In this document: positions 22,549 to 30,788 of the stretch, in pieces | Position numbering within the stretch: the stretch's first letter is position 1 | Layout of the letters: each line of letters begins with the position of its first letter | Origin: Actinomycetota bacterium | Lineage (GTDB): Bacteria > Actinomycetota > Thermoleophilia > Gaiellales > Gaiellaceae | Length of the DNA stretch: 34,125 nt | NCBI GenBank assembly: GCA_005888365.1 | Contig: VAWZ01000103.1 | Location: 9,303 to 43,427 of the forward strand | Direction of reading: 5' to 3' | Position numbers and translations under genes: made by a program | Notes under the pieces: model-generated | The model's input: the letters and a program-made list of their open reading frames with translations, nothing else | What the model was told of the DNA's origin: nothing | Databases searched by the model: none

Positions 22549-23202
22549 GTGTCCACGGCACTCGTCACCGGCTCCGCGGGTGGAATCGGCAGCGCGATCG
22601 TCGGACGCCTGCGCGAGGAAGGGTTCGAGGTCCGCGAGCTCGACCTCGTCTCCGGCTTCGACGTCGCCGACTCGGAGGCCTGGGAGCACATCGGCTCGGT
22701 CGACGTCGCCTGCCTGAACGCGGGCGTGGTCACGGGTGAGAGCGAGGTCGCCGACCTGACCGACGAGCAGTACCGGCGCGCGGTCGGCGTCAACGTCGAC
22801 GGGGTCGTCTTCGGCGTGCGCAGGCTCGACCGCGTGATGCCGAAAGGCGGCTGCATCGTCGTTACCGCGTCTCTCGCCGGCCTCACTGAGATCGCGGACG
22901 ATCCGATCTACGGTCTGACGAAGCACGCCGTGGTCGGCTTCGTGCGCTCGGTCGCTCCGCAGCTCGCGACCCGCGGGATCCGGATCCAGGCCGTATGCCC
23001 GGCCTGGGCCGACACGCCGCTGACGACCCAGGAGTTTCGACAAGAGCTCGAGGGCCGCGGTTTTCGGCTCTTGCAGCCGCACGAGGTGGCCGCCGGAGTC
23101 TGGGCGGCGTACCGAAGCGAAGGCACCGGCGAGGCGTGGATCGTCCAGCCGGGAAGAGAACCGCTCCACTACGAGTTCAGGGGCGTTCCGGGCCCCCGCT
23201 AG
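22549..23202 (+). CDS. Short-chain dehydrogenase/reductase (SDR)
   Basis: A 217-aa classical SDR. The cofactor loop TGSAGGIG is near residues 6-13, CLNAGVV carries the NAG motif, the catalytic Ser is near 108 (VTASLAGL), and Tyr121-x-x-x-Lys125 is in YGLTKHAV. It uses NAD(P) to oxidise or reduce an alcohol/ketone. The length is at the short end of the family: helix and strand regions after the active site are kept, but the substrate loop is small. Asp in the strand-2 position (VRELDLVSGFD) suggests NAD rather than NADP. The substrate is unknown. It starts with GTG and is convergent with the broken transporter gene. Confidence 0.9.
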   Translation: MSTALVTGSAGGIGSAIVGRLREEGFEVRELDLVSGFDVADSEAWEHIGSVDVACLNAGVVTGESEVADLTDEQYRRAVGVNVDGVVFGVRRLDRVMPKGGCIVVTASLAGLTEIADDPIYGLTKHAVVGFVRSVAPQLATRGIRIQAVCPAWADTPLTTQEFRQELEGRGFRLLQPHEVAAGVWAAYRSEGTGEAWIVQPGREPLHYEFRGVPGPR

Positions 23203-23281
23203 CGCAGGAGGGTTCACGGACGAGGCGCCGGGAACGCACACGGGTGACTGTGCTGTACCGAGCCGTCTCACCGTTTCGCGA

Positions 23282-24908
23282 TCAGCGCGCTGCTTGCGAG
23301 CGTTCGAGCCGCCTCGACGCGAGGGCTGCAGCCGCAGCGGCCGCGGCCGGGCCTGACACCGCGGTGAGGAACGCTCCGGCGTCGATTGCGTACCCCTCGA
23401 CACGTGTTCGCGCGACGACTGTGGCCGTCCGCGGCACTCGACGGAGGAGCGCGATCTCGCCGACGCCGTCTCCCGGTCCGCATGTGCCGAGGGCACGGCC
23501 GTCGGCACTGACGTCGACCTCACCGTCCTCGATCAGCAGGTACATGTCTCCAGGATCACCTTGCCGCATGACGACCTCGCTCTCCCCGTACGAGACCGAC
23601 AGCTGGCTCTCGGCCAGGCGGTCGAGTGCCGTCAGCGGCAATGGCGCGAAGAGCGGGTTGCGGCGAAGGAGGGCCATCTGCGCCTCCACGAGCGGCGATC
23701 GGCGCGTGCGCTTCGCGATTGGCCGCCACGTGATCAGGGCGAGGATCGGCAGGATCGCGCCCGCAACCGCGAGGCTTGGGCGAATGCCGAGCAGCGCTAC
23801 GAGCGCCGGCCCGACGAGGCTGCCGACGAGGAGCCCGACACCGAAGAGCCCCTCCATCACACCGAACATCGTCACACGATCCTCGTTTCGCACCCCGCGC
23901 TGAACGAGTGTGAACCCCGAGACGTCGAGGACGGCGTTGTTCACCCCGGTGACGAAGAGCGCCGACGAGGGCCAGCACCGCACAGGCCACGCACCGATGA
24001 GCATCAGCGGCAAGCCCCACCCGACGAGCGCCATCGTGAATACTCGTGCTAGCCGAGGCCCGCCGCCAAGGCCGAGCGCGCCGAGAGCACCTAGGAGCCC
24101 ACCCAGGCCGATGGCGGCGTTCAGGAGGCCGACCCCCGTGTCACCCATGCCGAGGAGCTCGATCGACGAGACCACGACGAGCGTGACGAGTAAGCCGCGG
24201 ACGAAGGTCTGCGCGACGAAGTCGCCGGCGACGAGGCTCGCCCCTGGGTAGCGGAGAAGCACGCGAGGAGCGTCGGAGATGCGGAACCCCCTGGCCCGGT
24301 CTGCGCCGATCCCACCCCGCGCATCCGCCGCGCGCTCGAAGCGGATTCCCGTCACTGCCGCCGCCGCACCTGCGAACGTCACGGCGACGAGCAGGCTGGC
24401 GGCGACCGAGCCGGTCCCGGCTACGACCACACCGGCCAGAAGCGGGCCGACGAACGTCCCCATGCCCTCGCCGGTACTCGAGGCGACGTTCGCTGCGACG
24501 AGCTCTCTCGGTGTCTGCGCGAACGCCGGAAGCAATGCCGTCTGGATCGGCCGAACGAGCGAGCCGGCACCTGCGACCAGCGCGGCGAGCAGGTACACGA
24601 GTTCGATCGGGGCGTCAACGCCGATTGTGATTGCGGTGAGTACGGCACCACCACAGCGCACACCATTGATCGCGGTGAGAACGCGGTCGCCGCGATGACG
24701 CTCGACGAGCGTCGGTGCGAACGGCGCCGCCACAATCGCGGGAATTATCCGAACGGCGCCGAGGAGGCCGACGCGTTCCACCCGCGTCGTATGCGAAGAC
24801 GAGCAACACAACCAGGAACGCCCAGTCCGCTGCCGTCCCCGCCGTCCACGAAAGCTCGATCTGCCTGATCGACGGGTTCCGCAGAACACCGCGAAGCGCA
24901 GAAGCTGC
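23282..24908 (-). pseudogene. MFS transporter with C-terminal cyclic-nucleotide-binding domain, frameshifted
   Basis: The body is a major-facilitator transporter with about 11-12 hydrophobic helices, joined to a C-terminal cNMP-binding domain (LSVSYGESEVVMRQGDPGDM, DGVGEIALLRRVPRTATV). The family N-terminus is not in the ORF reported from 24889. I find it in another frame: ALRGVLRNPSIRQIELSW, then TAADWAFLVVLLVFAYDAGG, ending at about 24780. The reading then shifts by one base to VERVGLLGAVRIIPAIVAAPF. One inserted or two missing bases near 24770-24785 explain it. No ATG, GTG or TTG precedes the N-terminal segment before an in-frame TAA at 24933-24935. I therefore call a pseudogene, although sequencing error at the shift is possible. 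The transported substrate is unknown. Confidence 0.8.
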
Positions 24909-24999
24909 AGGTGAGACGCGTACCCGCGTCGGTTACCGATTCTGACTCGTTCAGGGATGCGTCAAGATCCACTCGACTGCGCGGCTCGTCCCGAACCGG

Positions 25000-25584
25000 C
25001 TAGCGCATGAGGACGGGGCGCACCTCCTCTTCGAGGACCCGAGGTACACGGGTTCCGAACTGCAGCTCGAGCTCGCTCCTCGCGGCCAGGTAGGAGTCGA
25101 CGGCATCCGTGCTCGAGCGCGGCTGCCCGACGACACCCATCGGGCCGAGCATGAGCTCGAACAGGTCGCGGAGACTCTTCTCGAGCTGCGAACGACGGCC
25201 TCCGCGCCGCTTCTGCTCCAGCCAGAGGATCCAGTCCCAGAAGTGGCGGTCGATCGCCTCGAGCGTCTCGGGCGAGGGCGCCCACGCGGGCGACCACCTG
25301 CGCTTCTCGCCCGGAAAGATGAGGTCGATCTTCGTCGGGCCTCGGAGGAGGAGCATGTAGCACGCGCGATCCGAGTACGGGTCCCACTGCTCGGAGAGCG
25401 GAGCCAGGGACGCGACGAGCGCCGGCCGGTCTCCTTCGACGCTCCGGAAGTCGTTGGTCCCGATGAGGAAGTCCCAGTCCGAGAGCTCGTGCGCGCGACC
25501 CGTTGCGCGCGAGCCGACGAGCCGGACGACGTGAACCGCCGGATGCTTCTCGAGAGCGGCGGGAACTGCGCGAGCGAGATCCAC
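25000..25584 (-). CDS. Nucleotidyltransferase-superfamily protein
   Basis: A 194-aa protein. LVGSRATGRAHELSDWDFLI near residues 21-40 is the polymerase-beta-like nucleotidyltransferase motif (GS then DxD), with a possible third acidic residue in KIDLIFPG near 87. The remainder is helical (IDRHFWDWILWLEQKRRGG). Related proteins modify aminoglycosides, or are MNT-type antitoxins and similar; the target cannot be told. A HEPN partner is not seen next to it. It starts with GTG 7 bp after the metallophosphoesterase stop on the same strand, so it is probably cotranscribed. Confidence 0.75.
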   Translation of the reverse strand: MDLARAVPAALEKHPAVHVVRLVGSRATGRAHELSDWDFLIGTNDFRSVEGDRPALVASLAPLSEQWDPYSDRACYMLLLRGPTKIDLIFPGEKRRWSPAWAPSPETLEAIDRHFWDWILWLEQKRRGGRRSQLEKSLRDLFELMLGPMGVVGQPRSSTDAVDSYLAARSELELQFGTRVPRVLEEEVRPVLMR

Positions 25585-25591
25585 GACTTCT

Positions 25592-26524
25592 TTAGTGGCA
25601 GCGTGCCGAGCCGCGGTCCGTGAAGGAGCCGACCGCCGGGACGAAGCGCCAGTCGTAGCTTCTCGGCTTCAACGTCAGGGCGAGGATCCCGAACGACGTC
25701 GAGTCGTGCACCTGGCTGTGCGGCTGGAGAGAACCGATGCCGTAGTGCGACTTGCCGCCGGTGCCGACGACGAACTCACGGATTCCCTGCGCTCGATCGA
25801 GGGCTCCGGCCACGTTCTGCGGGGCGAAGCGCTCGTAGTCGTGGTCGTGCCCGGAGAGCACGACGTCGGCGCCGTAGTCGTAGAGCGCGTGCCAGAGGCC
25901 GGAGACGGACTCGTCGTTACCGTGCGGACCGGATGAGAACCGCGGATGGTGCCAGTACGCGAGCGTGCACGTCGTCCTGTGCGCGGCGAGATCACGGCGA
26001 AGCCAGCGCTCCTCCGGCGATCCCTCCTGGCAGCCGCCGATCTCCGAGCAGTTCGAGTTCAGGGAGACGAAGTGCCAACCACCGAGGTCGAAGCTGTAGT
26101 ACCCGCGTCCGGGCGGGCCCGCCGCCCTCCCGAAGTAGCGGAAGTAGCCCGAGGCGCCGCGCGTCTCGTACTCGTGATTGCCGGGCGCCGGCCTCGTGAT
26201 CCGCTTCACGCGCCCCCACGACCTGGCGTACGAGAAGAGGTACTTCGCGTACGCGCCGTCCTCGTACTGGTTGTCCCCGAGCGTGAGCACAGCCGTATAG
26301 CTGCCTCTGAGCAGGAGGTTCGAGGTCGCGAGCTGCCGGCACGCGCTCGAGGTGCCGCCTCCCCCGTCGTACGAGCCGTCGAACGGGTCGCAGGCGATGT
26401 CTCCGGCGGCGGCAATCACGGGATACCGCATCTTCGGAGTCGCTCCAGTGGGCGCCGCTGCCCCGAGCAACGCAATGACGCTGAAGAAGACGAGGGCCGA
26501 CACTTTGCCGCGCGGGCTCGTCAC
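25592..26524 (-). CDS. Secreted metallophosphoesterase (purple-acid-phosphatase-like)
   Basis: A 310-aa protein with a signal peptide (KVSALVFFSVIALLGAAAPTGA). The calcineurin-type metal-binding blocks are in order: GDIAC (about 41), GDNQYED (about 83), GNHEY (about 115), HHPRF (about 197) and GHDHDYERF (about 225). GDNQY and GHDHDYER resemble purple acid phosphatases. It is expected to remove phosphate from small molecules outside the cell using two metal ions. The GTG start overlaps the stop of the upstream dehydrogenase gene by four bases (GTGA), so translation is coupled to an enzyme with no obvious extracellular link. There are several Cys (ACDPF, SSACRQ, NCSEIGGC, TTCTLA) that could form disulfides. 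Confidence 0.9.
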   Translation of the reverse strand: MTSPRGKVSALVFFSVIALLGAAAPTGATPKMRYPVIAAAGDIACDPFDGSYDGGGGTSSACRQLATSNLLLRGSYTAVLTLGDNQYEDGAYAKYLFSYARSWGRVKRITRPAPGNHEYETRGASGYFRYFGRAAGPPGRGYYSFDLGGWHFVSLNSNCSEIGGCQEGSPEERWLRRDLAAHRTTCTLAYWHHPRFSSGPHGNDESVSGLWHALYDYGADVVLSGHDHDYERFAPQNVAGALDRAQGIREFVVGTGGKSHYGIGSLQPHSQVHDSTSFGILALTLKPRSYDWRFVPAVGSFTDRGSARCH

Positions 26525-27729
26525 TCGAACCGCCAGCCGTCGCCTTCCGCGAACGCCTGCAGGATGCGGCGGGCGACGACCATGCGGTGGACCTCGTCCG
26601 GCCCGTCGTAGATGCGCGCGCCACGCGCTTGCCGCGCCATCGAGGCGAGCGGCGTCTCGTCCGTCAGCCCGCGCGCCCCGTGCACCTGCACGGCCCGGTC
26701 GAGCACCTCGTTCAGCACTCGCGCCGCGTAGAACTTGAGCAGCGAGATCTCCACGCGCGCGTCTTTGCCACCGTCGATCTTGTGCGCCGCGTCGAGGGTC
26801 AGCAGGCGACAGGCCTGGATCTCCGCCGCGGAGTCGGCGATCCAGGTCTGAACGGTCTGCTTCTCCGCGAGCGGGCCGCCGAACGCCTCACGCTCGAGCG
26901 CGTACGAGCACATGAGCTCGAACGCTCGCTGCATCTGGCCGAGCCAGCGCATGACGTGATGGATGCGGCCGGGCACCAGTCGCTTCTGCGCGATCCGGAA
27001 CCCGGCTCCCTCCTCGCCGAGCATGTTCTCCACGGGGACGCGAACGCCCGTGTAGCGAACGTCGCAATGCGTCGTCCACCCCCGGCCTCTGTGGCCCAGG
27101 ACCGGGACGGGCCGGATCTCGACGCCCGGAGTCTCCGCCGGGACGACGATCTGCGTCGCTCGCCGGTGCGGCTCGGCGTCCGGGTCGGTGACCGCCATCA
27201 CGATCCCGAACGCCGCCCCCTCCGCACCCGACGAGAACCACTTGTGGCCATCGATCACCCACTCGTCTCCGTCGCGCACAGCTCGCGTTCGCAGAGCCGT
27301 CGGATCCGAGCCGGACACCTCGGGCTCCGTCATCGAGAAGAACGAGCGCACCGCGCCCGCGACGAGTGGCTTGAGCCAGCGCTCCTTCTGCTCCATCGTG
27401 CCGAACTGCCACAGGATCTCCGCGTTCCCCGCGTCCGGCGCCTGACAGCCGAGCACGAGCTGCGCCCAGAGCGAGCGACCGATCTCCTCGTTCAGGTGCG
27501 CGTACGTGAGGAAGCTCCCGTTCGATCCTCCAGCCTCCGGCGGCAGGTGAGGAGCCCATAGGCCCTGCTCTTTAGCCACGCCGCGCAGCCGCGTGACGAG
27601 CAGATCTGACTCCTCGTCCTCGCGGTCGAGGGCAGGCTCGTTCGGAAAGACGTGCTCCTCCAGGAAGGCGCGCACCCGAGTGCGAAGCGTGACCACCTCA
27701 TCCGTCGGTCGGAAATCGGCGATCGCCAC
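26521..27729 (-). CDS. Acyl-CoA dehydrogenase, ACAD10/11 type
   Basis: A 402-aa flavoprotein. The middle motif FFSMTEPEVSGSDPTALRTR and the C-terminal ARIYDGPDEVHRMVVARRIL are the pattern of the ACAD10/ACAD11/FadE36 branch, which differs from the YEGTSEI pattern of ordinary beta-oxidation enzymes. The ORF track begins at 27798, but those extra 23 residues overlap the start of the divergent LLM gene and do not look like family sequence. GTG 27729 (VAIADFRPTDEVVTLR) is the more likely start. In animals this dehydrogenase domain is fused to an APH-type kinase domain; here that kinase is a separate gene just across the divergent promoter. This suggests a shared pathway for hydroxy- or branched acyl-CoA. 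Confidence 0.9.
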   Translation of the reverse strand: MAIADFRPTDEVVTLRTRVRAFLEEHVFPNEPALDREDEESDLLVTRLRGVAKEQGLWAPHLPPEAGGSNGSFLTYAHLNEEIGRSLWAQLVLGCQAPDAGNAEILWQFGTMEQKERWLKPLVAGAVRSFFSMTEPEVSGSDPTALRTRAVRDGDEWVIDGHKWFSSGAEGAAFGIVMAVTDPDAEPHRRATQIVVPAETPGVEIRPVPVLGHRGRGWTTHCDVRYTGVRVPVENMLGEEGAGFRIAQKRLVPGRIHHVMRWLGQMQRAFELMCSYALEREAFGGPLAEKQTVQTWIADSAAEIQACRLLTLDAAHKIDGGKDARVEISLLKFYAARVLNEVLDRAVQVHGARGLTDETPLASMARQARGARIYDGPDEVHRMVVARRILQAFAEGDGWRFE

Positions 27730-27734
27730 GCGTT

Positions 27735-27740
27735 TAGCAT
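27735..27740 (+). promoter_or_regulatory. Candidate -10 box before the LLM gene and its upstream mini-ORF
   Basis: TAGCAT sits 7 nt before ATG 27748. That ATG opens an 8-codon ORF (MGPGSQVR, stop at 27772-27774) ending 4 bases before the LLM GTG start. The transcript may be leaderless, with reinitiation at the GTG. The region is also the 5' region of the divergent dehydrogenase gene. Confidence 0.35.
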
Positions 27741-27778
27741 CGCAGTCATGGGCCCGGGCAGCCAGGTGCGATAGCACA

Positions 27779-28783
27779 GTGCACATCGGCTTCTCCATGG
27801 GCTACGCCCCGCCGGGGACGAACCCGCTGGAGCCGATCGCGCTCGCGCAGGAGGCCGAGCGGCTCGGCTACGACTCGGCTTGGGCCTCGGAGGCCTGGGG
27901 AACGGACTGCGTCACCGTCCTCTCGTGGCTCGGGGCGACGACGACGACGATCAAGCTCGGCTCGGCGATCATGCAGATCCCCGGCCGGACGCCCGCCAAC
28001 ACCGCGATGACCGCGGCGACGCTCGACCTCCTTTCAGGCGGCCGCTTCGTCCTCGGACTCGGCACCTCGGGGCCGCAGGTCGTCGAGGGCTGGCACGGCC
28101 AGCCGTGGGGGAAGCCGCTTCCGAAAACCCGTGAGTACGTCGAGATCGTGCGCACGGTTCTCAGGCGCGAGGTGCTCGAGTATCACGGCGAGCACTACGA
28201 CGTCCCGCTCCGCAGCGGCAGCGGCCTCGGCAAGCCGCTCAAGCTCATGGCGAGGCCGCTTCGCGCGGACATCCCGATCTACCTGGCGGCGATCTCACCC
28301 AGGGCGGTCGGGCAGACATTCGAGATCGCCGACGGCTGGCTGCCGATCTTCTGGTCGCCCGAGAAGGCGCGGAGCGTGTTTGCGTCCGCATTCGAACGAG
28401 CACGCCCGGGGTTCGACATCTCTCCCACCGCCCCGGCCCTGCTGACCGACGACGTTCAGGCCGGTCGCGACGCGCTCAAGCCGTACTACGCCCTCTACGT
28501 CGGCGGCATGGGGTCGCGGGGCAAGAACTTCTACAACGACCTCTTCCGCCGCTACGGGTACGAAGAGGAGGCACGTGCGATCCAGGAGCTCTACCTCGAC
28601 GGGCGGAAGCGGGACGCCGCGGTAGCCGTGCCGGACGGCTTCGTCGACGAGGTCGCGCTGGTCGGCCCGAAGGAGCGCATCGCAGAGCGGCTCGCCGCGT
28701 GGCGCGAGTCGGGCGCAACGAGCCTTCTCGTCTCGACCCCGCAGGTCGAGGCTCTCCGCGCAATCGCCGAGCTCGCCCTGTGA
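27779..28783 (+). CDS. LLM-class F420-dependent oxidoreductase
   Basis: A 334-aa luciferase-like TIM-barrel protein. The start VHIGFSMGYAPPG, LEPIALAQEAERLGYDSAWASEAWG, the SAIMQIPGRTPANTAMTAATLD strand-helix, and LSGGRFVLGLGTSGPQVVEGWHG are typical of the F420-binding subgroup. The ORF track extends it to 27593, but the upstream part is antisense of the dehydrogenase. GTG 27779 gives the family start. It transfers hydride using F420H2, supplied through FbiC elsewhere in the window. Its stop overlaps the start of the kinase gene (GTGA). Substrate unknown; context suggests an organic-acid CoA ester or ketone. Confidence 0.9.
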   Translation: MHIGFSMGYAPPGTNPLEPIALAQEAERLGYDSAWASEAWGTDCVTVLSWLGATTTTIKLGSAIMQIPGRTPANTAMTAATLDLLSGGRFVLGLGTSGPQVVEGWHGQPWGKPLPKTREYVEIVRTVLRREVLEYHGEHYDVPLRSGSGLGKPLKLMARPLRADIPIYLAAISPRAVGQTFEIADGWLPIFWSPEKARSVFASAFERARPGFDISPTAPALLTDDVQAGRDALKPYYALYVGGMGSRGKNFYNDLFRRYGYEEEARAIQELYLDGRKRDAAVAVPDGFVDEVALVGPKERIAERLAAWRESGATSLLVSTPQVEALRAIAELAL

Positions 28784-30084
28784 AACAGGCGCTCGAGGAG
28801 GCGCTCGGGGCGAAGGTCGAGCGGGCCGTCCTGCTCGCCGGAGGGGCTTCGAAGGAAGCTTGGGCGGTCGACACGGAGGACGGGCGGGAGCTGCTCGTGC
28901 GGCGGGCAGGGGGAGGCGTGATCCACGCTGGGACTCTCTCGCTCCGCGACGAGTTCGAGGTGCTGCACGCGGCCCGCGAGGCGGGCGTCCTGGCTCCGGA
29001 GTCGATCGCCTACCTCGGTGAGGTCGCCGGCCGAGAGGCCTTCGTCATGGAACGGGTCCGCGGGGAGACGATCGGGCGCCGGATCGTGCAGAGGCCGGAG
29101 CTCGAGGACGCACGCCGTGCGCTTCCGATGCAGATGGCCGAGCAGCTCGCGCTCATCCACGCCATCCCGCGTGAACGGCTGCCGGCGCTCGCGGACGACG
29201 ATCCGATCGAGCGCTTCTACTGCGAGCTGGACAGCGTGGGCGAGCCACATCCGGCGATCGAGCTCGGTCTGCGTTGGGTGGCCGAGCGGCTGCCTCGTGA
29301 CCGCGAGCACGTCGTCACGCACGGGGACTTCCGGCTCGGGAACCTTGCAGTCGACGAGAACGGGCTCGTTGGGATCCTTGACTGGGAGTTCGCACACATG
29401 GGGGATCCCGCGGAAGACGTCGCCTGGCCGCTGGTGCGCGCGTGGCGCTTCGGCGTGGACGGCGAGCGCCTCGCGGGGATCGCGCAGGTCGAGCCTTATC
29501 TCGCGCGCTACTGCGAGCTCGCCGGCTGCGACATCTCTCTCGAGGAGCTCCAGGTGTGGGAGGTGTTCGGAAACGTGAAGTGGGCGATCGGCGCCTTGCG
29601 TCAGAGCCGTCGCCACCTCTCGGGCAAGCAGCGCTCGGTCGAGCTCGCGATCCTCGGGCGACTCGCAGCCGAGATGGAGTACGAGCTCCTTGACCTGATC
29701 GAAAGGCATGGCCCGCGGAGACGGGGTTCGGACAGATCACCTCCAGTGCCCGACACGGTCTCCCCGACGGTGTCTGACACCTTTTCCACAGTTTCCACAG
29801 CCGACCGGCCCGTGGCCGGCGAGCTCGCGGCCGCGGTGCGCGAGTTTCTCCAGGCCGAGCTCCTCCCCACGCTCGACGACCCTCGCCTGCGCTTCCGCAC
29901 GCTCGTCGCGATGAACGCCCTCGGGATCGTCGAGCGCGAGTCGCCGCCTCCGCAGGACCACGACTGGGAGCTCGCGCGACGCATCCGCGCGGGCGACGTG
30001 CCCGAGGACGCCCTCACGCTCGTCAAACAGCAGGTGCGCGACAAGCTCCTCGTCGCGAGCCCCTCGTACCTGGACCGCTATTGA
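28780..30084 (+). CDS. ACAD10-type APH kinase fused to a DUF6285 domain
   Basis: A 434-aa protein. Residues 1 to about 315 form an aminoglycoside-phosphotransferase-fold kinase. VLLAGGASKEAWAV is the nucleotide loop, HGDFRLGNLAV carries the catalytic Asp (about 182), and GILDWEFAHMGDPAEDVAW carries the metal-binding Asp. This pattern is that of the ACAD10/11-associated kinases rather than antibiotic kinases. Residues about 346-434 (ELAAAVREFLQAELLP, NALGIVERES, ARRIRAGD, VKQQVRDKLLVASPSYL) match DUF6285, usually a separate gene next to such kinases. The linker (about 316-345) is encoded by short palindromic repeats. The start is GTG 28780, overlapping the LLM stop; the ORF track's 28699 start is too early. 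It is likely to phosphorylate a hydroxyacyl-CoA (inference). Confidence 0.85.
   Translation: MKQALEEALGAKVERAVLLAGGASKEAWAVDTEDGRELLVRRAGGGVIHAGTLSLRDEFEVLHAAREAGVLAPESIAYLGEVAGREAFVMERVRGETIGRRIVQRPELEDARRALPMQMAEQLALIHAIPRERLPALADDDPIERFYCELDSVGEPHPAIELGLRWVAERLPRDREHVVTHGDFRLGNLAVDENGLVGILDWEFAHMGDPAEDVAWPLVRAWRFGVDGERLAGIAQVEPYLARYCELAGCDISLEELQVWEVFGNVKWAIGALRQSRRHLSGKQRSVELAILGRLAAEMEYELLDLIERHGPRRRGSDRSPPVPDTVSPTVSDTFSTVSTADRPVAGELAAAVREFLQAELLPTLDDPRLRFRTLVAMNALGIVERESPPPQDHDWELARRIRAGDVPEDALTLVKQQVRDKLLVASPSYLDRY
29745..29787. repeat. Two related palindromic repeats forming the kinase-DUF6285 linker
   Basis: AGTGCCCGACACGGTCTCC (29745-29763) and GGTGTCTGACACCTTTTCC (29769-29787) are two diverged copies of one 19-bp unit. 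The second contains the perfect palindrome GGTGTC-T-GACACC followed by TTTT. They are read in frame and keep the ORF open. Confidence 0.6.
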
Positions 30085-30788
30085 GAGAACGCCGCCGCCT
30101 CTATCTGCTGCGCCACGCCGAGGTCTCGTACGTCGGCGAGGACGGACCGCTTCCGACGCCCGCAGAGGTGTCGCTGAACGAGGAGGGGCGCGAACAAGCG
30201 CGGGCGGCGGCGGCCGCTCTCGCAGGAATCCGCCTCGACCGTGTCCTCACGAGCGGTCTGCCGCGGACGGTGGAGACCGCGGAGATCGTGGCCCCCGGCC
30301 ACGAGCTCGAGCGGTGGCCAGAGCTGCGTGAGATCAGAGGCGGCCGTCTCTCGGAGATCCCGCCGGAGGCGCTCGAGCACGAGTTCGTCCATGCGTTCCG
30401 CGGCGTGATCCCGAACGACGTGCGCTTCCTCCGCGGGGAGTCGATCGGCGAGCTCTTCGACCGTGTCCTGCCCGCGGTCGACCGGCTTATCGCGGACGCG
30501 AGCTGGCACGCGGCCCTTGCCGTCCTCCACGGCGGCGTCAACCGCGCGATCCTCTCCTACGCGCTGACCGCCGAACGGATCTACCTCGGGCACTTCGAGC
30601 AGGCGCCCGCTTGCATCAACCTGCTCGACCTCGGAGACGAGGGCGAATGGATCGTGCGGGCGGTCAACATCGCACCGTACGACCTCCTGCACTCGGCGCA
30701 TCGCCAGACGACGATGGAGCGCTACTGGGAGGAGCTTGCACCGTTCCGAGTGCTGCTCGAGGAGAAGGGGCCAGGCCCGGAGGCCTGA
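30081..30788 (+). CDS. Histidine phosphatase family protein (phosphoglycerate-mutase-like)
   Basis: A 235-aa protein. YLLRHAEVSY near residues 8-17 is the RHG-type catalytic motif, with the His nucleophile at about 12 (RHA instead of RHG). The second catalytic His is about 150 in AVLHGGVNRA, and RVLTSGLPRTVETAE is the conserved phosphate-binding Arg strand. It removes phosphate from an unknown metabolite. The TTG start overlaps the kinase stop by four bases (TTGA), so kinase and phosphatase are translationally coupled, which suggests action in the same pathway. The C-terminus (MERYWEELAPFRVLLEEKG) runs into a hairpin. Confidence 0.88.
   Translation: MRERRRLYLLRHAEVSYVGEDGPLPTPAEVSLNEEGREQARAAAAALAGIRLDRVLTSGLPRTVETAEIVAPGHELERWPELREIRGGRLSEIPPEALEHEFVHAFRGVIPNDVRFLRGESIGELFDRVLPAVDRLIADASWHAALAVLHGGVNRAILSYALTAERIYLGHFEQAPACINLLDLGDEGEWIVRAVNIAPYDLLHSAHRQTTMERYWEELAPFRVLLEEKGPGPEA

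Noticed and set aside
29783-29800. TTTTCCACA and GTTTCCACA resembling DnaA boxes, possible origin
   Set aside because: They lie inside the kinase-DUF6285 ORF, are part of a short direct repeat, and there is no dnaA, dnaN or AT-rich unwinding region nearby.
30081-30788. Cofactor-dependent phosphoglycerate mutase of glycolysis
   Set aside because: The protein has an RHA motif, an atypical C-terminus and sits in an organic-acid operon, so only the broad histidine phosphatase family is supported.
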